DNA of 64,000 nt from Pedobacter nanyangensis (lineage in GTDB: Bacteria > Bacteroidota > Bacteroidia > Sphingobacteriales > Sphingobacteriaceae). The stretch lies in NCBI RefSeq assembly GCF_003313505.1, contig NZ_QMHO01000002.1, positions 563,976 to 627,975 of the forward strand. The letters run 5' to 3'. The notes beneath the pieces were generated by a model, which was given only the letters and a program-made list of their open reading frames with translations, had not been told where the DNA came from and made no database searches. Below are positions 34,376 to 45,143 of this stretch, piece by piece. The position numbers and the translations under genes were made by a program. The first letter of the stretch is position 1. The number at the start of each line of letters is the position of its first letter.

Positions 34376-37300
34376 ATGAACAAGTTCATCAAAACCATTA
34401 TCGGGTTTTCCCTAAAAAATAAATACTTTATTTTCTTTACCACGTTCATCCTCATTTTGGCGGGCTATCTCAGTTTCAAGAAAACCACCATTGAGGCCTT
34501 TCCCGATGTCACCAATACCAGTGTTACCATTATTACGCAATGGCCTGGCAGAAGCGCCGAAGAAGTAGAGAAATTTGTAAGCCGTCCGCTGGAAATTGCC
34601 ATGAACCCTACGGAAAAACGGACCAGCATCCGCTCCTCTTCCCTTTTTGGCCTATCCATTGTGAAGGTTACTTTTGACGATGAGGTAGATTACGCTTTTG
34701 CACGGGTGCAAATCAACAACCATATTGAGGAAGCAGATTTACCTGATGGCGTACAGCCCGAGGTTCAGCCCCCTTATGGGCCTACTGGCGAAATTTTCCG
34801 ATACACGCTTACCAGCGATAAAAAAAACATCCGGGAACTTAAAACCATTCAGGATTGGACTATTCAACGTGAATTGTTGTCCGTTTCAGGCATAGCCGAT
34901 GTAGTGAGTTTTGGTGGCGAAGTAAAAACCTACCAGATTACCGTTGACCCGCAAAAAGCCATTCAATACAACATTAGTGCAACCGAACTTTTTGACGCTG
35001 TTTCCAAAAGCAACATTAACGTTGGTGGCGATGTGATTGTACAAGGTGGACAAGCCTATGTGGTACGTGGCATTGGCGTACTCAACAATATTGAAGAGAT
35101 TAAGAATGTAGTGGTAGACAACTACAATGGCACACCGATTTACGTAAAAACCATTGCAGAAGTAACCGAATCGGCACTGCCGCGTTTAGGACAAGTGGGC
35201 AGAGATTACGACCCCGATGTGGTAGAGGGCATTGTGGTGATGCGCAAAGGCGAAAACCCGAGCGAAGTGATTAAAAAACTGAAAGTAAAGATTGAGGACA
35301 TCAACAACAACATCCTACCTGATGATGTGAAAATCAAAGCCTTTTACGACCGCGAAGATCTGGTGAATTTTGCTACCCATACCGTAATGGGCAACATGTT
35401 CGAGGGCATTTTGTTTGTTACGGTGATTGTGTTTCTTTTCATGGCCGACTGGCGGACTACACTCATTGTATCGGTAGTTATTCCTTTGGCCCTATTGTTT
35501 GCCTTCATCTGCCTAAAACTAAAGGGGATGTCGGCCAATTTACTTTCTATGGGTGCTATCGACTTTGGAATCATCATAGATGGCGCCGTGGTAATGGTGG
35601 AAGGCATTTTTGTAGTGCTCGACCATAAAGCCAAAGCCGTGGGCATGGAAAAGTTCAACAAAATCAGCAAGCTAGGCCTCATCAAAAAGGCTTGTTTAGA
35701 AAACGGAAAAGGGATTTTCTTTGCCAAACTGATCATCATTACAGGTTTGATGCCCATCTTCACCTTCGAAAAAGTAGAAGGTAAAATGTTTTCGCCTTTG
35801 GCCTGGACCTTGAGCTTTGCCCTATTGGGAGCCTTGTTACTTACCTTTACTTTAGTACCAGCCATGGCCAGTATGCTCCTTAAAAAGAACGTAAGGGAAA
35901 AACATAATTTCTTTCTGGAATTTGTCACCAAGCATACCTTAAAAATTTACGATAAATGCTTTAAATTCAAAAAAATAGCATTCGCAACCTCAATTGTCAT
36001 TTTAATTATCGGCGTAGTGAGTTTCAAGTTTTTGGGAAGTGAATTTTTGCCGAATTTAGATGAAGGTTCCATTTACGTTCGTGCTACTGGCCCACTCAGT
36101 ATTTCATTGGATGAAACCAAAAAGCTATCCAACGATATGCGTAAAATCTTCTTAAGTTTTGAAGAGGTAAAACAGGTACTCTCCCAAACCGGACGTCCTA
36201 ACGATGGTACTGATGCCACTGGTTTTTACAACATGGAATTCCACGTAGACATTTACCCAAAAAAGGAATGGAAGCGCAAACAAACCAAGGAACAGCTGAT
36301 TGAACGTATGCAGGAAAAACTGAAAGGATTTCCAGGCATTAGTTTAAACTTCTCCCAACCTATTTCAGATAATGTGGAAGAAGCCGTTTCGGGGGTGAAA
36401 GGTTCTATTGTAGTGAAACTGTTCGGTGATAATTTCGAATATATTGAGCAGGAGGAAGAAAAAATTTACAACATCCTTAAAACCGTTGATGGTATTGAAG
36501 ATTTGGGGATCTTAAGGAACTTAGGTCAACCAGAGCTACAAATAGACCTTAGTCAACGCAAAATGGGCTTATATGGCGTAAGTACCGCCGATGCCAATGC
36601 GGTAGTAGAAATGGCCATTGGTGGTAAAGCGGCTACCCAAATTTACGAGGGCGAGAAAAAATTTGATTTGGTCATTCGTTATCCGGAAGATTTCAGGAAC
36701 GACGAAACAGCCATTGCCAACCTACGCGTGCCTACCATTTCGGGCTCAAAAGTACCACTGGGCGAAATTGCCCGCATCAAAAAAATCACTGGCCCCAGCA
36801 TGATTTATCGTGACAAACACACCCGCTACGGCGCCATCAAATTCTCTATCCGTGGTAGGGATATGGGAAGTGTAATTGCCGAAGCACAACAAAAAGTAAA
36901 CGCAGCCATCAAGTTGCCAAAGCCATACCGTTTAGAATGGGCAGGAGACTTTGAAAATCAGCAAAGGGCAAGCAAGCAGCTTTCCCAAGCAGTTCCTATT
37001 AGTTTATTACTGATTTTCTTTATCCTGTTCATTTTATTCGGCAATGCCAAAGACTCCCTGCTAGTACTTAACAACGTACCTTTTGCCATGATTGGTGGCA
37101 TCCTAGCCCTACTCGCCGCAGGTATCAACTTTAACATCTCGGCAGGGATAGGATTTATTGCCCTGTTTGGGATTTGCGTACAAAATGGCGTAATCCTGAT
37201 CACCAAGTTCAAAAGCAACATTGCCGAGCTTAAACACCATCCCAGTTGGACTTTTGCCGATGCCGTGAAAGATGGCGTTGCCAATCGTATGCGACCCGTA

Positions 37301-37504
37301 ATTATGACTGCCTTAATGGCCGCCATTGGGCTGCTGCCAGCAGCACTTTCCACGGGGATAGGTTCCGAAGCCTCCAAGCCGTTAGCGGTAGTAGTCATTG
37401 GAGGTTTAATCACCAATACTTTATTTAATTTATTTGTATATCCTATTGTTTTTTATTGGAGTTACCGAAAGAAAGTTAAACATTTACAGCAGGTGATTAG
37501 TTAG
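34376..37504 (+). CDS. HME-family RND metal efflux pump, CzcA/CusA type
   Basis: A 1042-residue proton-driven inner membrane pump with twelve helices: one at the N-terminus, a large periplasmic loop, a block at about 335-530, a second loop, and a final block at about 865-1035. In the fourth helix the sequence MGAIDFGIIIDGAVVMVE contains the DFGxxxD pattern of the HME1 subgroup, which exports divalent Co, Zn or Cd; monovalent Cu/Ag pumps differ here. The expected substrate is therefore divalent metal, on motif grounds only. Together with the adaptor and channel it spans both membranes. Confidence 0.93.
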   Translation: MNKFIKTIIGFSLKNKYFIFFTTFILILAGYLSFKKTTIEAFPDVTNTSVTIITQWPGRSAEEVEKFVSRPLEIAMNPTEKRTSIRSSSLFGLSIVKVTFDDEVDYAFARVQINNHIEEADLPDGVQPEVQPPYGPTGEIFRYTLTSDKKNIRELKTIQDWTIQRELLSVSGIADVVSFGGEVKTYQITVDPQKAIQYNISATELFDAVSKSNINVGGDVIVQGGQAYVVRGIGVLNNIEEIKNVVVDNYNGTPIYVKTIAEVTESALPRLGQVGRDYDPDVVEGIVVMRKGENPSEVIKKLKVKIEDINNNILPDDVKIKAFYDREDLVNFATHTVMGNMFEGILFVTVIVFLFMADWRTTLIVSVVIPLALLFAFICLKLKGMSANLLSMGAIDFGIIIDGAVVMVEGIFVVLDHKAKAVGMEKFNKISKLGLIKKACLENGKGIFFAKLIIITGLMPIFTFEKVEGKMFSPLAWTLSFALLGALLLTFTLVPAMASMLLKKNVREKHNFFLEFVTKHTLKIYDKCFKFKKIAFATSIVILIIGVVSFKFLGSEFLPNLDEGSIYVRATGPLSISLDETKKLSNDMRKIFLSFEEVKQVLSQTGRPNDGTDATGFYNMEFHVDIYPKKEWKRKQTKEQLIERMQEKLKGFPGISLNFSQPISDNVEEAVSGVKGSIVVKLFGDNFEYIEQEEEKIYNILKTVDGIEDLGILRNLGQPELQIDLSQRKMGLYGVSTADANAVVEMAIGGKAATQIYEGEKKFDLVIRYPEDFRNDETAIANLRVPTISGSKVPLGEIARIKKITGPSMIYRDKHTRYGAIKFSIRGRDMGSVIAEAQQKVNAAIKLPKPYRLEWAGDFENQQRASKQLSQAVPISLLLIFFILFILFGNAKDSLLVLNNVPFAMIGGILALLAAGINFNISAGIGFIALFGICVQNGVILITKFKSNIAELKHHPSWTFADAVKDGVANRMRPVIMTALMAAIGLLPAALSTGIGSEASKPLAVVVIGGLITNTLFNLFVYPIVFYWSYRKKVKHLQQVIS

Positions 37505-37511
37505 GGCTAAC

Positions 37512-37598
37512 CTTTGCGTTCTTTGCGAATACTTTGAAACTCTTTGCGGTTAAATTTTAACGCGAAGGAAAAAGAAGAGTGACGCAAAGAACGCAAAG
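37512..37598. repeat. 16-bp inverted repeat after the pump gene
   Basis: CTTTGCGTTCTTTGCG (37512-37527) and its exact reverse complement (37583-37598) with 55 bases between, where further CTTTGCGG/CGCGAAGG pieces occur. This is a repeat type spread through many Bacteroidota genomes. It may terminate the efflux transcript. Confidence 0.6.
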
Positions 37599-37714
37599 AT
37601 GTTTCGTCGTTAAAAAGCAAGCATTCAACCATAACCAGATGTATTTGACGAAAATCATTCATTACTATTTAATATTTACCATATTTGTAGATATCATGAA
37701 CTAACCACCAAAAA

Positions 37715-38071
37715 ATGAAAAAATTAAGCTTACTGATATTATTTGCAAGTTTTGCCTTTTTCGCAAATGCACAAACCACCCCTAGTAAAGCAGCGGCTCA
37801 AAAAATCGAGAAAAAAGCCGTTGAAGTAGCCTGCGGCGAATGTATGTTCAAAATGCCGGGCAAAGGCTGCGACCTGGCCATAAAAATTGATGGTGCAACC
37901 TACTTCGTTGACGGCAGAAAAATTGACGATTTCGGGGATGCCCATGCTGACGATGGTTTTTGCAATGCCGTTAGAAAAGCAGTAGCTACCGGCGAAGTGG
38001 TAGATGGCAGATTTAAAGCAAAATCAATCCAATTGGTAGAAGAAAAGAAAACTTCCAAACCAAAACCATAA
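37715..38071 (+). CDS. Small secreted cysteine-rich protein, DUF6370-like
   Basis: A 118-residue protein with a signal peptide ending FANAQ. The mature part has four Cys in the pattern CGEC ... GC ... FC within a compact domain (VEVACGECMFKMPGKGCDLAIKIDGATYFVDG), followed by DDFGDAHADDGFC and a Lys-rich tail. This matches small periplasmic proteins annotated as DUF6370 in Bacteroidota. The Cys and Asp/His residues could bind metal, and the gene follows a metal-efflux operon, but a functional link is speculation. Confidence 0.75.
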   Translation: MKKLSLLILFASFAFFANAQTTPSKAAAQKIEKKAVEVACGECMFKMPGKGCDLAIKIDGATYFVDGRKIDDFGDAHADDGFCNAVRKAVATGEVVDGRFKAKSIQLVEEKKTSKPKP

Positions 38072-38149
38072 TCATTACAGCCGCAGATGCGCCGATTTTA
38101 GTTTGAATTTTTTATCCGTGTATCTGTGGCTAAACCATATCTTTGTGGC

Positions 38150-38866
38150 ATGACAAAGTTATCGGTTAACATCAATAAAATAGCCACTTTACGCAATAGC
38201 AGAGGCGGCAACAACCCTGATTTGGTAAAAGTAGCCCTAGATTGTGAACGTTTCGGTGCGCAGGGCATTACAGTACATCCCCGCCCCGATGAGCGACATA
38301 TCCGTTACCAAGATACTTTTGATCTTAAGGCTGTTATTGCTACAGAATTTAACATAGAAGGCAATTGCAGGGAGCAAAAATTTGTAGACCTTGTATTGGC
38401 CAACAAACCCGCTCAAGTCACTTTAGTTCCAGATGCAGAAGGCCAAATTACCTCTAACCATGGCTGGGACACCATTAAACACCAGGATTATTTAAAGGAG
38501 ATGGTGGCTGTATTTAAAGATGCAGGTATCCGTGTTTCTATTTTTGTTGATCCCGTAGTGGAAATGGTTGAAGCGGCCGTAAGTACTGGAACCGATAGAA
38601 TTGAACTTTATACCGAAGCTTACGCCCAGCACTACCATATCGATAGAGAAAAAGCCATTGCTCCTTACCTAGCGGCAGCCATTAAAGCCAACCAACTAGG
38701 CCTTGGACTTAACGCAGGACACGATTTGGATTTGCACAACCTGAAATATTTTGCAAAAACCATCCCTAATTTACTAGAAGTTTCCATTGGCCATGCCTTA
38801 GTAAGTGATGCCCTTTATTTAGGATTAGAAGAAACCATTAAACGTTATTTGGCACAACTTAATTAA
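38150..38866 (+). CDS. pdxJ: Pyridoxine 5'-phosphate synthase
   Basis: Condenses 1-deoxyxylulose 5-phosphate with 3-amino-2-oxopropyl phosphate, the last ring-closing step of DXP-dependent vitamin B6 synthesis. The 238-residue TIM barrel shows [17 protein letters not shown] at the start, [54 protein letters not shown] and EVSIGHALV. The ATG at 38150 is chosen because family homology begins there. A TATCTTTG box ends only four bases before it, so a leaderless transcript is possible. Confidence 0.97.
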   Translation: MTKLSVNINKIATLRNSRGGNNPDLVKVALDCERFGAQGITVHPRPDERHIRYQDTFDLKAVIATEFNIEGNCREQKFVDLVLANKPAQVTLVPDAEGQITSNHGWDTIKHQDYLKEMVAVFKDAGIRVSIFVDPVVEMVEAAVSTGTDRIELYTEAYAQHYHIDREKAIAPYLAAAIKANQLGLGLNAGHDLDLHNLKYFAKTIPNLLEVSIGHALVSDALYLGLEETIKRYLAQLN

Positions 38867-38954
38867 GGACCAGGAGTTAGCGATTAGTGGTAGTAATTAA
38901 AACTAATATCCGATCTCTCAACAGTTTAAATTTCAACTCTTAATTTTCAACTTA

Positions 38955-39866
38955 ATGCTTAGAGGCATTTTATTAGTTCTATTTGGCGCTTGTAGTTTTG
39001 GTATACTTTCCACCTTTGTAAAACTGGCGTACAAAGAAGGCTATACCCTTGGCGACGTGACAGGTACACAGGCGCTATTTGGCGTGATCCTTTTGTGGAG
39101 TGTTTATTTTATCCAGCGCAAAACGCAAAGCAAAGATCAGCCAAAACCTATTATTAAAACACATTGGCTTAAACTGATCTTGGCAGGCACTTTTACTGGA
39201 TTGGTGAGTTTAACCTATTACCAATGTGTAAAGCTAATCCCTGCTTCTGTAGCCATTATTTTGTTGATGCAATTTGTTTGGATCAGCTCCTTATTAGCGT
39301 TTATTTTCTTTAAAAAGATACCTAGCAAACTTCAAATATTAGCCATTATTTTCATTTTGATTGGCACTGTTGCCGCTAGTGGTTATTTCGAACATTCAGG
39401 TAGCGAACTTAAGCTACTTGGCATAGGCTATGGGCTGGTAGCCGCACTTTGCTATGCCATATTCCTATTGTTCAACGGCAATTTGGGCAACGAATATCCA
39501 CCCATTCAGAAAAGTGCGCTGATGATTACGGGTGCATGTATTTTAATTTTTGTTGTACTGCCACCCAATTTCCTAATCAATGGAGCTTTAGGGGGCAGTT
39601 TATTTAAATGGGGATTGATTTTAGCAGTGTTCGGTACCGTAATCCCTCCTTTGTGTTTTGCCTCGGGCATTCCTAAAATTGGCTTAACTTTAAGCTCTAT
39701 CCTAAGCTCTGCCGAACTTCCGGTAGCGGTGAGCATGTCGGCTTTGGTGTTACATGAAGAAGTTAGTTTTATCCAATGGATTGGTGTTTTGATTATTTTA
39801 TCATCCATGATTCTTCCAAATTTGGAAAATTTAAAGAAGGCGAATAACTTTAAAAGAAAAACTTAA
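38955..39866 (+). CDS. EamA-family DMT transporter
   Basis: A 303-residue inner membrane protein of ten hydrophobic helices arranged as two EamA repeats (about 1-145 and 155-295). The N-terminal helix LLVLFGACSFGILSTFVKLAY and the second-repeat ending SSILSSAELPVAVSMSALVLHEE are typical. DMT exporters of this type move amino acids or other small metabolites; the substrate cannot be predicted. It follows pdxJ by 88 bases and may be co-transcribed. Confidence 0.88.
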   Translation: MLRGILLVLFGACSFGILSTFVKLAYKEGYTLGDVTGTQALFGVILLWSVYFIQRKTQSKDQPKPIIKTHWLKLILAGTFTGLVSLTYYQCVKLIPASVAIILLMQFVWISSLLAFIFFKKIPSKLQILAIIFILIGTVAASGYFEHSGSELKLLGIGYGLVAALCYAIFLLFNGNLGNEYPPIQKSALMITGACILIFVVLPPNFLINGALGGSLFKWGLILAVFGTVIPPLCFASGIPKIGLTLSSILSSAELPVAVSMSALVLHEEVSFIQWIGVLIILSSMILPNLENLKKANNFKRKT

Positions 39867-39887
39867 ATTTAAAGACTCCTCCCCCTG

Positions 39888-39949
39888 CCCCCTCAAAGAG
39901 GGGGATATGCATTTTGCTTAGGCATCTAGTGTCTCCCTTTGGAGGGAGA
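39888..39949. repeat. REP-like double hairpin
   Basis: CCCCCTC-AAA-GAGGGGG (39888-39904) and TCTCCCT-n4-AGGGAGA (39932-39949), flanked by CTCCTCC and GGGAGGA that can pair as an outer stem. It fills the gap between the transporter and lipoprotein genes. It may act as a terminator or RNA-stabilising element. Confidence 0.6.
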
Positions 39950-39979
39950 ATTAAAGAGGGAGGATTAAAATAAAACGCT

Positions 39980-40537
39980 ATGAAAAAGACCATATTAGCA
40001 GCATTATTAGCCACTACCATATTTGCCTGTAAAAACACTTCTACCATTAATACAGATGAAGCTGGAAAAGTAATCACCACTTACCTGAAGGGAAATCCGG
40101 AGTACAAAACCACCAAGTTCGATTTTGGGGAACTCAAGTTCAATAGCGAAAAGGAATATGCGGAACTGGAAAATTATCGCCAATTGGCGGATGAAGGCTA
40201 TATTACCCTAACTTTGCTTAGCTCTAAAAAGAAATTCTTATCCAAAGACAGCAGCTATGTGTACAGTGCAAAACTTACCCAAAAGGCCAGCGAGTTTGTA
40301 CTGAAACAAGATGCTAATCAAGCTACGGTTAAAGCGGTAACTTATGAACTCACCGACGAAAAACCTGTAGACTTTTCCAAAGTGAACGATGCTACGGCCA
40401 AAGTAACGGTATCCTTAAAAAAGACGAATACGCCCTTTGCTCCCTTCCAAAGAAAACCTGAGGAAAATAGTGAGTTTTTAACTAAAACCTATCGTTTGAA
40501 ATATGATAAGGAAGAGGGTTGGAAAGTGAGGAAATAG
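39980..40537 (+). CDS. Unknown lipoprotein, 185 residues
   Basis: The N-terminus MKKTILAALLATTIFAC gives a lipobox with Cys17. The mature protein is charged and soluble, with a TYLKGNPEYKTTKFDFGELKFNSEKEY segment and a C-terminal basic end (LKYDKEEGWKVRK). No family was recognised. It stands between two repeat-containing gaps and has no clear operon partner. Confidence 0.7.
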   Translation: MKKTILAALLATTIFACKNTSTINTDEAGKVITTYLKGNPEYKTTKFDFGELKFNSEKEYAELENYRQLADEGYITLTLLSSKKKFLSKDSSYVYSAKLTQKASEFVLKQDANQATVKAVTYELTDEKPVDFSKVNDATAKVTVSLKKTNTPFAPFQRKPEENSEFLTKTYRLKYDKEEGWKVRK

Positions 40538-40969
40538 TTTTTTTTTACGAGTTAGGTATTGGGGACAAGTAATTAGTTTTAAGGATTAGAAATGCTGTCC
40601 ACCATTTCGACTGTAGCAAATTAATGTTGTAAGATTGCTTCGCAAAGCTCGCAATGACGCTCCTATTTTCGTTTCTACAATATCACACCAAACGTTGTAA
40701 ACTAAACCTGATAGCAACGGAAATACTTTTTGTTGTACTCACTCGAACAAGCCTCGCGGGTTTTAAAAACCTGTGAGGCTTAGGCAAATCCGTTCATAAA
40801 AAGATTGAAGTGAATAGCAGGACTACTGGAAGCGATGAAAACCAAAACTTGCTTTTCAAAACAATTAAAACAAGAAACCTCTCTTTCCCCTACAAAAACG
40901 ATAGATTTTATCAGCTCAAAAATGACTTTTATTAAGGATTTGTTACGATTATATCTCCTTTAAAATACT
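40538..40969. other. Gene-free gap with REP-like hairpins
   Basis: The gap before gcvP contains ATTGC-n12-GCAAT (40634-40655) and a long AAGCCTC...GAGGCTT hairpin (40749-40781) that pairs over 16 positions with two G-U pairs. Both resemble dispersed Bacteroidota intergenic repeats. No coding region or RNA gene was recognised. Confidence 0.5.
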
Positions 40970-40977
40970 TACCTTTG
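40970..40977 (+). promoter_or_regulatory. -7 box TACCTTTG of gcvP
   Basis: A perfect TAnnTTTG match ending 25 bases before the gcvP ATG. No -33 box was found at the usual spacing. A glycine riboswitch was not recognised in the leader, which is too short to hold one. Confidence 0.55.
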
Positions 40978-41002
40978 CGGGCATTAAAAATGCTAGCATT
41001 CA

Positions 41003-43882
41003 ATGAGCTTAAACATCCATTACCAAGAAAACTTTAAAGACCGCCATATTGCGCCAAATGAGGCCGATACCAAGGCAATGTTAGAAACCGTAGGCGTTAA
41101 TTCTATTGACGAATTAATTGAGCAAACAGTTCCCGCAGCTATTAGATTAAAGCAAGGTTTGAATTTACCGGAAGCAAAATCTGAAGTTGATTATTTAAGT
41201 AGCCTTAAGCAAACGGCTTCTTTGAACAAAGTTTTCAAATCATTTATTGGACAGGGTTATTACGACAACATCACCCCTGGTGTAATTTTACGTAACGTAT
41301 TTGAAAATCCAGGATGGTACACGCAATATACGCCATATCAAGCTGAAATTGCGCAGGGCCGCTTACAGGCTTTGTTGAATTTCCAAACCATGGTCATTGA
41401 CCTTACTGGAATGGAAATTGCCAATGCGTCGTTATTGGACGAAGGCACTGCCGCTGCCGAAGCCATGTTTATGCAATACAGCTTGCGCAAAAAAGAGCAA
41501 GGCAACAAGTACTTTGTGTCTGAAGCTATTTTTGCTCAAACCATTGATATTTTAAAAACCAGGGCCAATCCTTTCGGGATTGAGTTGGTGATTGGCAACC
41601 ACGAAACTTTTGAACCTACTGCTGAGTTCTTTGGTGCCATTGTTCAATACCCGGCAGGCAACGGAGAAGTTTACGACTATAGCAGTTTTGCCACTGCCCT
41701 ACACGAGCAAAGCGTTAAATTAACCGTTATTGCCGATTTGTTGAGCTTAACCTTGTTAACTCCTCCAGGAGAATGGGGTGCCGATGTAGTGGTAGGTACT
41801 ACCCAACGTTTTGGTATCCCTATGGGATTTGGCGGCCCTCACGCGGCCTATTTTGCCACTAAGGATGAATACAAACGCTCAATCCCTGGCCGTATTATTG
41901 GGGTAACCATTGATAGCAATGACAATTATGCTTTACGTATGGCGCTACAAACTCGTGAGCAGCACATCCGTAGAGACAAAGCAACGTCTAACATTTGTAC
42001 CGCACAAGCTTTATTGGCCATTATGGCTGGCTTTTACGCCGCTTATCATGGTCCAAAAGGTTTAAAATTAATTGCTGAACGTACGCATGGCTTAACCATT
42101 TCATTGGCCGAATCGTTAAAAGCAATTGGCTACAAAGTAAACAACCAAGCTTATTTTGACACGATTGAAGTTGAGCTTGGCGATTTAAAAGGTGCCATTC
42201 ACAAAGATTGTTTAGACAACAATATTAACCTTAACTATCAAGGTGACAAAGCCACCATCTCATTAGACGAAACCACCAACTTTGCAGATGTTAGTCTACT
42301 GGTTCGTATTTTCTCTAAAGTAAAAGCAATTGCTACAGATAGTGTGGTGGTAGTTGACAAGGTAAGCACCACTATCCCTACTGAATTACAACGTACTTCT
42401 GAATATTTAACTCACCCAGTATTTAATTCGCACCACTCTGAACATGAGATGTTGCGTTACATCAAATCATTAGAGGCTAAAGATTTATCTCTTTGCCACT
42501 CGATGATTGCTTTAGGTTCATGTACCATGAAACTTAATGCTACCACAGAGATGATTCCGGTAACCTGGCCTGAGTTTAGCAAAATCCATCCATTTGCACC
42601 TAGCGACCAGGTTTTAGGTTACTATACTGTATTTGATGAATTGGATAAATGGTTAAGTGAAATCACTGGATTTGCTTCAATGAGTTTCCAACCTAATGCT
42701 GGCGCCCAAGGTGAATACGCTGGTTTAATGGTGATTAGAGCTTACCACCAAGACCGTGGCGACCATCATCGTAACATTGCCTTAATTCCTGCTTCGGCAC
42801 ATGGCACCAACCCTGCTTCGGCGGCGATGGCTGGTATGAAAATCGTCGTAGTAAAATCTACCGAAAAAGGTGAAATTGATGTAGAAGATTTGAAAGCTAA
42901 AGCGAAAGAACATGCAGAAAATCTTTCTTGCTTAATGGTGACCTACCCTTCTACCCACGGTGTATTCGAAGAAAGCATTATCGAGATCTGTAAAGTAATT
43001 CACGAAAACGGTGGACAGGTTTACATGGACGGTGCCAACATGAACGCACAAGTAGGCTTAACTAGCCCTGCCAACATTGGCGCCGACGTTTGCCACCTGA
43101 ACTTGCATAAAACTTTTTGTATTCCTCACGGTGGTGGTGGTCCAGGTATGGGCCCTATCGGTGTGGCGGAGCACTTGGTAAAATATTTACCAGGTCACGC
43201 GGTGGTAGATATTCAAAAAGAGAAATCTATCCACGCGGTATCTTCAGCACCTTGGGGTTCGGCGAGCATTTTGTTAATTTCTCACGCTTACATTGCGATG
43301 ATGGGCGCTGACGGTTTAACCAATGCTACCAAATATGCCATTTTGAACGCCAACTATATGAAAGCTCGCTTAGAGCAACATTACCCAGTATTGTACGCAG
43401 GTGCTAATGGCCGTTGTGCACACGAAATGATTTTAGATTGCCGTGGTTTCAAAAACTTTGGTATTGAAGTGGTTGATATTGCAAAACGTTTAATGGACTA
43501 TGGTTTCCACGCTCCTACCGTATCATTCCCAGTAGCCGGCACCTTAATGGTTGAGCCTACTGAAAGTGAGCCTAAGCATGAGTTAGACCGCTTCTGTGAT
43601 GCTTTAATTGCCATTAGAAGCGAGATTAGCCAAGTAGAAAATGGTGGCTTGGATAAAGTAGATAATCCATTGAAAAATGCTCCTCACACTGCTGCCGTAG
43701 TGACCGGAAACGAATGGAATCACGATTACAGCCGTCAAACTGCTGCGTTCCCACTACCTTATGTAGCCGCTTATAAATTCTGGCCTTCGGTAGGTAGGGT
43801 TAATGATAGTCATGGCGACCGCTCATTAATTTGTGCTTGTCCTCCGTTGGAGAGCTATATCGAAGAGGAAGCAACTGCATAA
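41003..43882 (+). CDS. gcvP: Glycine dehydrogenase (decarboxylating), P protein
   Basis: The P protein decarboxylates glycine and passes the aminomethyl group to the H protein of the glycine cleavage system. At 959 residues this is the long single-chain form, with the alpha and beta halves fused. The pyridoxal phosphate lysine is Lys703 in NLHKTFC, followed by the glycine-rich [13 protein letters not shown]-terminal RHIAPNEAD and [13 protein letters not shown] blocks are complete. The gcvT and gcvH genes are not adjacent. A strong terminator follows, so it is transcribed alone. Confidence 0.98.
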   Translation: MSLNIHYQENFKDRHIAPNEADTKAMLETVGVNSIDELIEQTVPAAIRLKQGLNLPEAKSEVDYLSSLKQTASLNKVFKSFIGQGYYDNITPGVILRNVFENPGWYTQYTPYQAEIAQGRLQALLNFQTMVIDLTGMEIANASLLDEGTAAAEAMFMQYSLRKKEQGNKYFVSEAIFAQTIDILKTRANPFGIELVIGNHETFEPTAEFFGAIVQYPAGNGEVYDYSSFATALHEQSVKLTVIADLLSLTLLTPPGEWGADVVVGTTQRFGIPMGFGGPHAAYFATKDEYKRSIPGRIIGVTIDSNDNYALRMALQTREQHIRRDKATSNICTAQALLAIMAGFYAAYHGPKGLKLIAERTHGLTISLAESLKAIGYKVNNQAYFDTIEVELGDLKGAIHKDCLDNNINLNYQGDKATISLDETTNFADVSLLVRIFSKVKAIATDSVVVVDKVSTTIPTELQRTSEYLTHPVFNSHHSEHEMLRYIKSLEAKDLSLCHSMIALGSCTMKLNATTEMIPVTWPEFSKIHPFAPSDQVLGYYTVFDELDKWLSEITGFASMSFQPNAGAQGEYAGLMVIRAYHQDRGDHHRNIALIPASAHGTNPASAAMAGMKIVVVKSTEKGEIDVEDLKAKAKEHAENLSCLMVTYPSTHGVFEESIIEICKVIHENGGQVYMDGANMNAQVGLTSPANIGADVCHLNLHKTFCIPHGGGGPGMGPIGVAEHLVKYLPGHAVVDIQKEKSIHAVSSAPWGSASILLISHAYIAMMGADGLTNATKYAILNANYMKARLEQHYPVLYAGANGRCAHEMILDCRGFKNFGIEVVDIAKRLMDYGFHAPTVSFPVAGTLMVEPTESEPKHELDRFCDALIAIRSEISQVENGGLDKVDNPLKNAPHTAAVVTGNEWNHDYSRQTAAFPLPYVAAYKFWPSVGRVNDSHGDRSLICACPPLESYIEEEATA

Positions 43883-43901
43883 TCTTCACCTCAACTGATA
43901 C

Positions 43902-43935
43902 AAAGCCCGAACCTAAACCGTTCGGGCTTTTTTTG
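43902..43935 (+). terminator. Intrinsic terminator of gcvP
   Basis: AAAGCCCGAAC (43902-43912) pairs with GTTCGGGCTTT (43920-43930) and runs into a T-tract; it begins 20 bases after the gcvP stop. Confidence 0.9.
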
Positions 43936-43984
43936 TGTAACCTACTTTTTTATTTCTGCGTCTCAAATTATAAAATTATAAGAC

Positions 43985-45052
43985 GTGAAGAAATTATTCC
44001 TGATCATCGCTTGGATGATACTTTTATGCCCAGTATATGCACAAATTAATGAGCAAAAAATAGACAGCTTACTCTCTGCCCTATTTAAGGATAAGAATGG
44101 TCCTGGCGGTGCCTTTCTAATTGCCAAAGGTGGACAACCTATCTACCAAAAAGCTTTCGGTAAGGCCAACATCGAATTAGGGGTAGCGATGAACACCCAA
44201 AACATTTTCCAATTGGGTTCTATCACCAAACAGTTTACAGCCATCGCTATTTTAATGTTAGAGGAAGCCAATAAACTTTCTACTCAAGACCCTATCTCTA
44301 AATATATCCCTGATTATCCCAGCGGAGATCAAATCACCATCCATCACCTCCTCTCCCACACTTCGGGCATTAAGGATTTTACCAAGATGAAATCCATCTC
44401 ACAAATTGCCCAAAAAGACCTAAGCCCAAAAGAGCTGGTAGATTTCTTTAAAAATGAACCTGCGGATTTTTTACCTGGAGAAAAATTTGAATACAACAAT
44501 TCGGGGTATGCAATATTGGGTTACATTATTGAGCTCACCACACAAGACACCTATGAGCATTATATCCAGAAAAACATTTTTGCCAAAGCAGGCATGACCA
44601 GTTCCAGATACGCAAGCGATGTGGCCATCATCAAAAATAGAGCTTATGGCTATCAGCAAAAGAACAATCAATATGTCAACAAAACGAGAATCAGCTTTAA
44701 CATTCCTTACGCCTCAGGTGCCTTAATGTCTACCCTGGGTGACATGTTGAAATGGCAAAATGCCTTAAATCAAAACACCTTACTTAAAGCCAGCAGCCGC
44801 CAAAAAGCTTTCACTGCCTACCAATTGAACAATGGCATTTCCATCAATTATGGATACGGTTGGCACATCAGCCAAATCAACGGTTATCCGTCCCGCGAAC
44901 ATGGCGGAAGTGTATTTGGTTTTAAAACCATGGGCGTTTATTTGCCCCAACAAGATATTTATGTGATTGGTTTGAGCAATTGCGATTGTAATTCTCCTAC
45001 TCAGGTCACTAGGGATATTGCTAAATTGATATTAGAAACGTTTAAAGACTGA
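43985..45052 (+). CDS. Serine hydrolase of the beta-lactamase/AmpC group
   Basis: A 355-residue secreted protein starting at GTG, with signal peptide ending CPVYAQ. The class C-type motifs are in order: SITK (nucleophile Ser79, Lys82), YNNSGY (Tyr-x-Asn) and HGGSV in place of KTG. Such proteins are often peptidases or esterases acting on cell-wall or small peptides; true beta-lactamase activity is not implied. It stands between two strong terminators and is probably monocistronic. Confidence 0.88.
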   Translation: MKKLFLIIAWMILLCPVYAQINEQKIDSLLSALFKDKNGPGGAFLIAKGGQPIYQKAFGKANIELGVAMNTQNIFQLGSITKQFTAIAILMLEEANKLSTQDPISKYIPDYPSGDQITIHHLLSHTSGIKDFTKMKSISQIAQKDLSPKELVDFFKNEPADFLPGEKFEYNNSGYAILGYIIELTTQDTYEHYIQKNIFAKAGMTSSRYASDVAIIKNRAYGYQQKNNQYVNKTRISFNIPYASGALMSTLGDMLKWQNALNQNTLLKASSRQKAFTAYQLNNGISINYGYGWHISQINGYPSREHGGSVFGFKTMGVYLPQQDIYVIGLSNCDCNSPTQVTRDIAKLILETFKD

Positions 45053-45090
45053 GCGATAACTCAACAAAAGGTTTACTAAAATTTAAGAGA

Positions 45091-45121
45091 GACTTCCGAA
45101 GTTTATAAAACTTCGGAAGTC
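45091..45121. terminator. Perfect 14-bp hairpin between convergent genes
   Basis: GACTTCCGAAGTTT (45091-45104) and AAACTTCGGAAGTC (45108-45121) with a three-base loop, between the hydrolase gene and the convergent muramidase gene. It could terminate both, and also resembles a dispersed palindromic repeat. Confidence 0.75.
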
Positions 45122-45143
45122 TTAAATCTGAAGCAAGCTGGCA

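Noticed and set aside
35344..35931. A 195-residue minus-strand frame
   Set aside because: It is fully antisense to the RND pump gene, which has clear family motifs and codon pattern.
37512..37598. A small RNA gene or operator
   Set aside because: The CTTTGCGTTC repeat is a type dispersed in Bacteroidota intergenic DNA, so a locus-specific role is unlikely.
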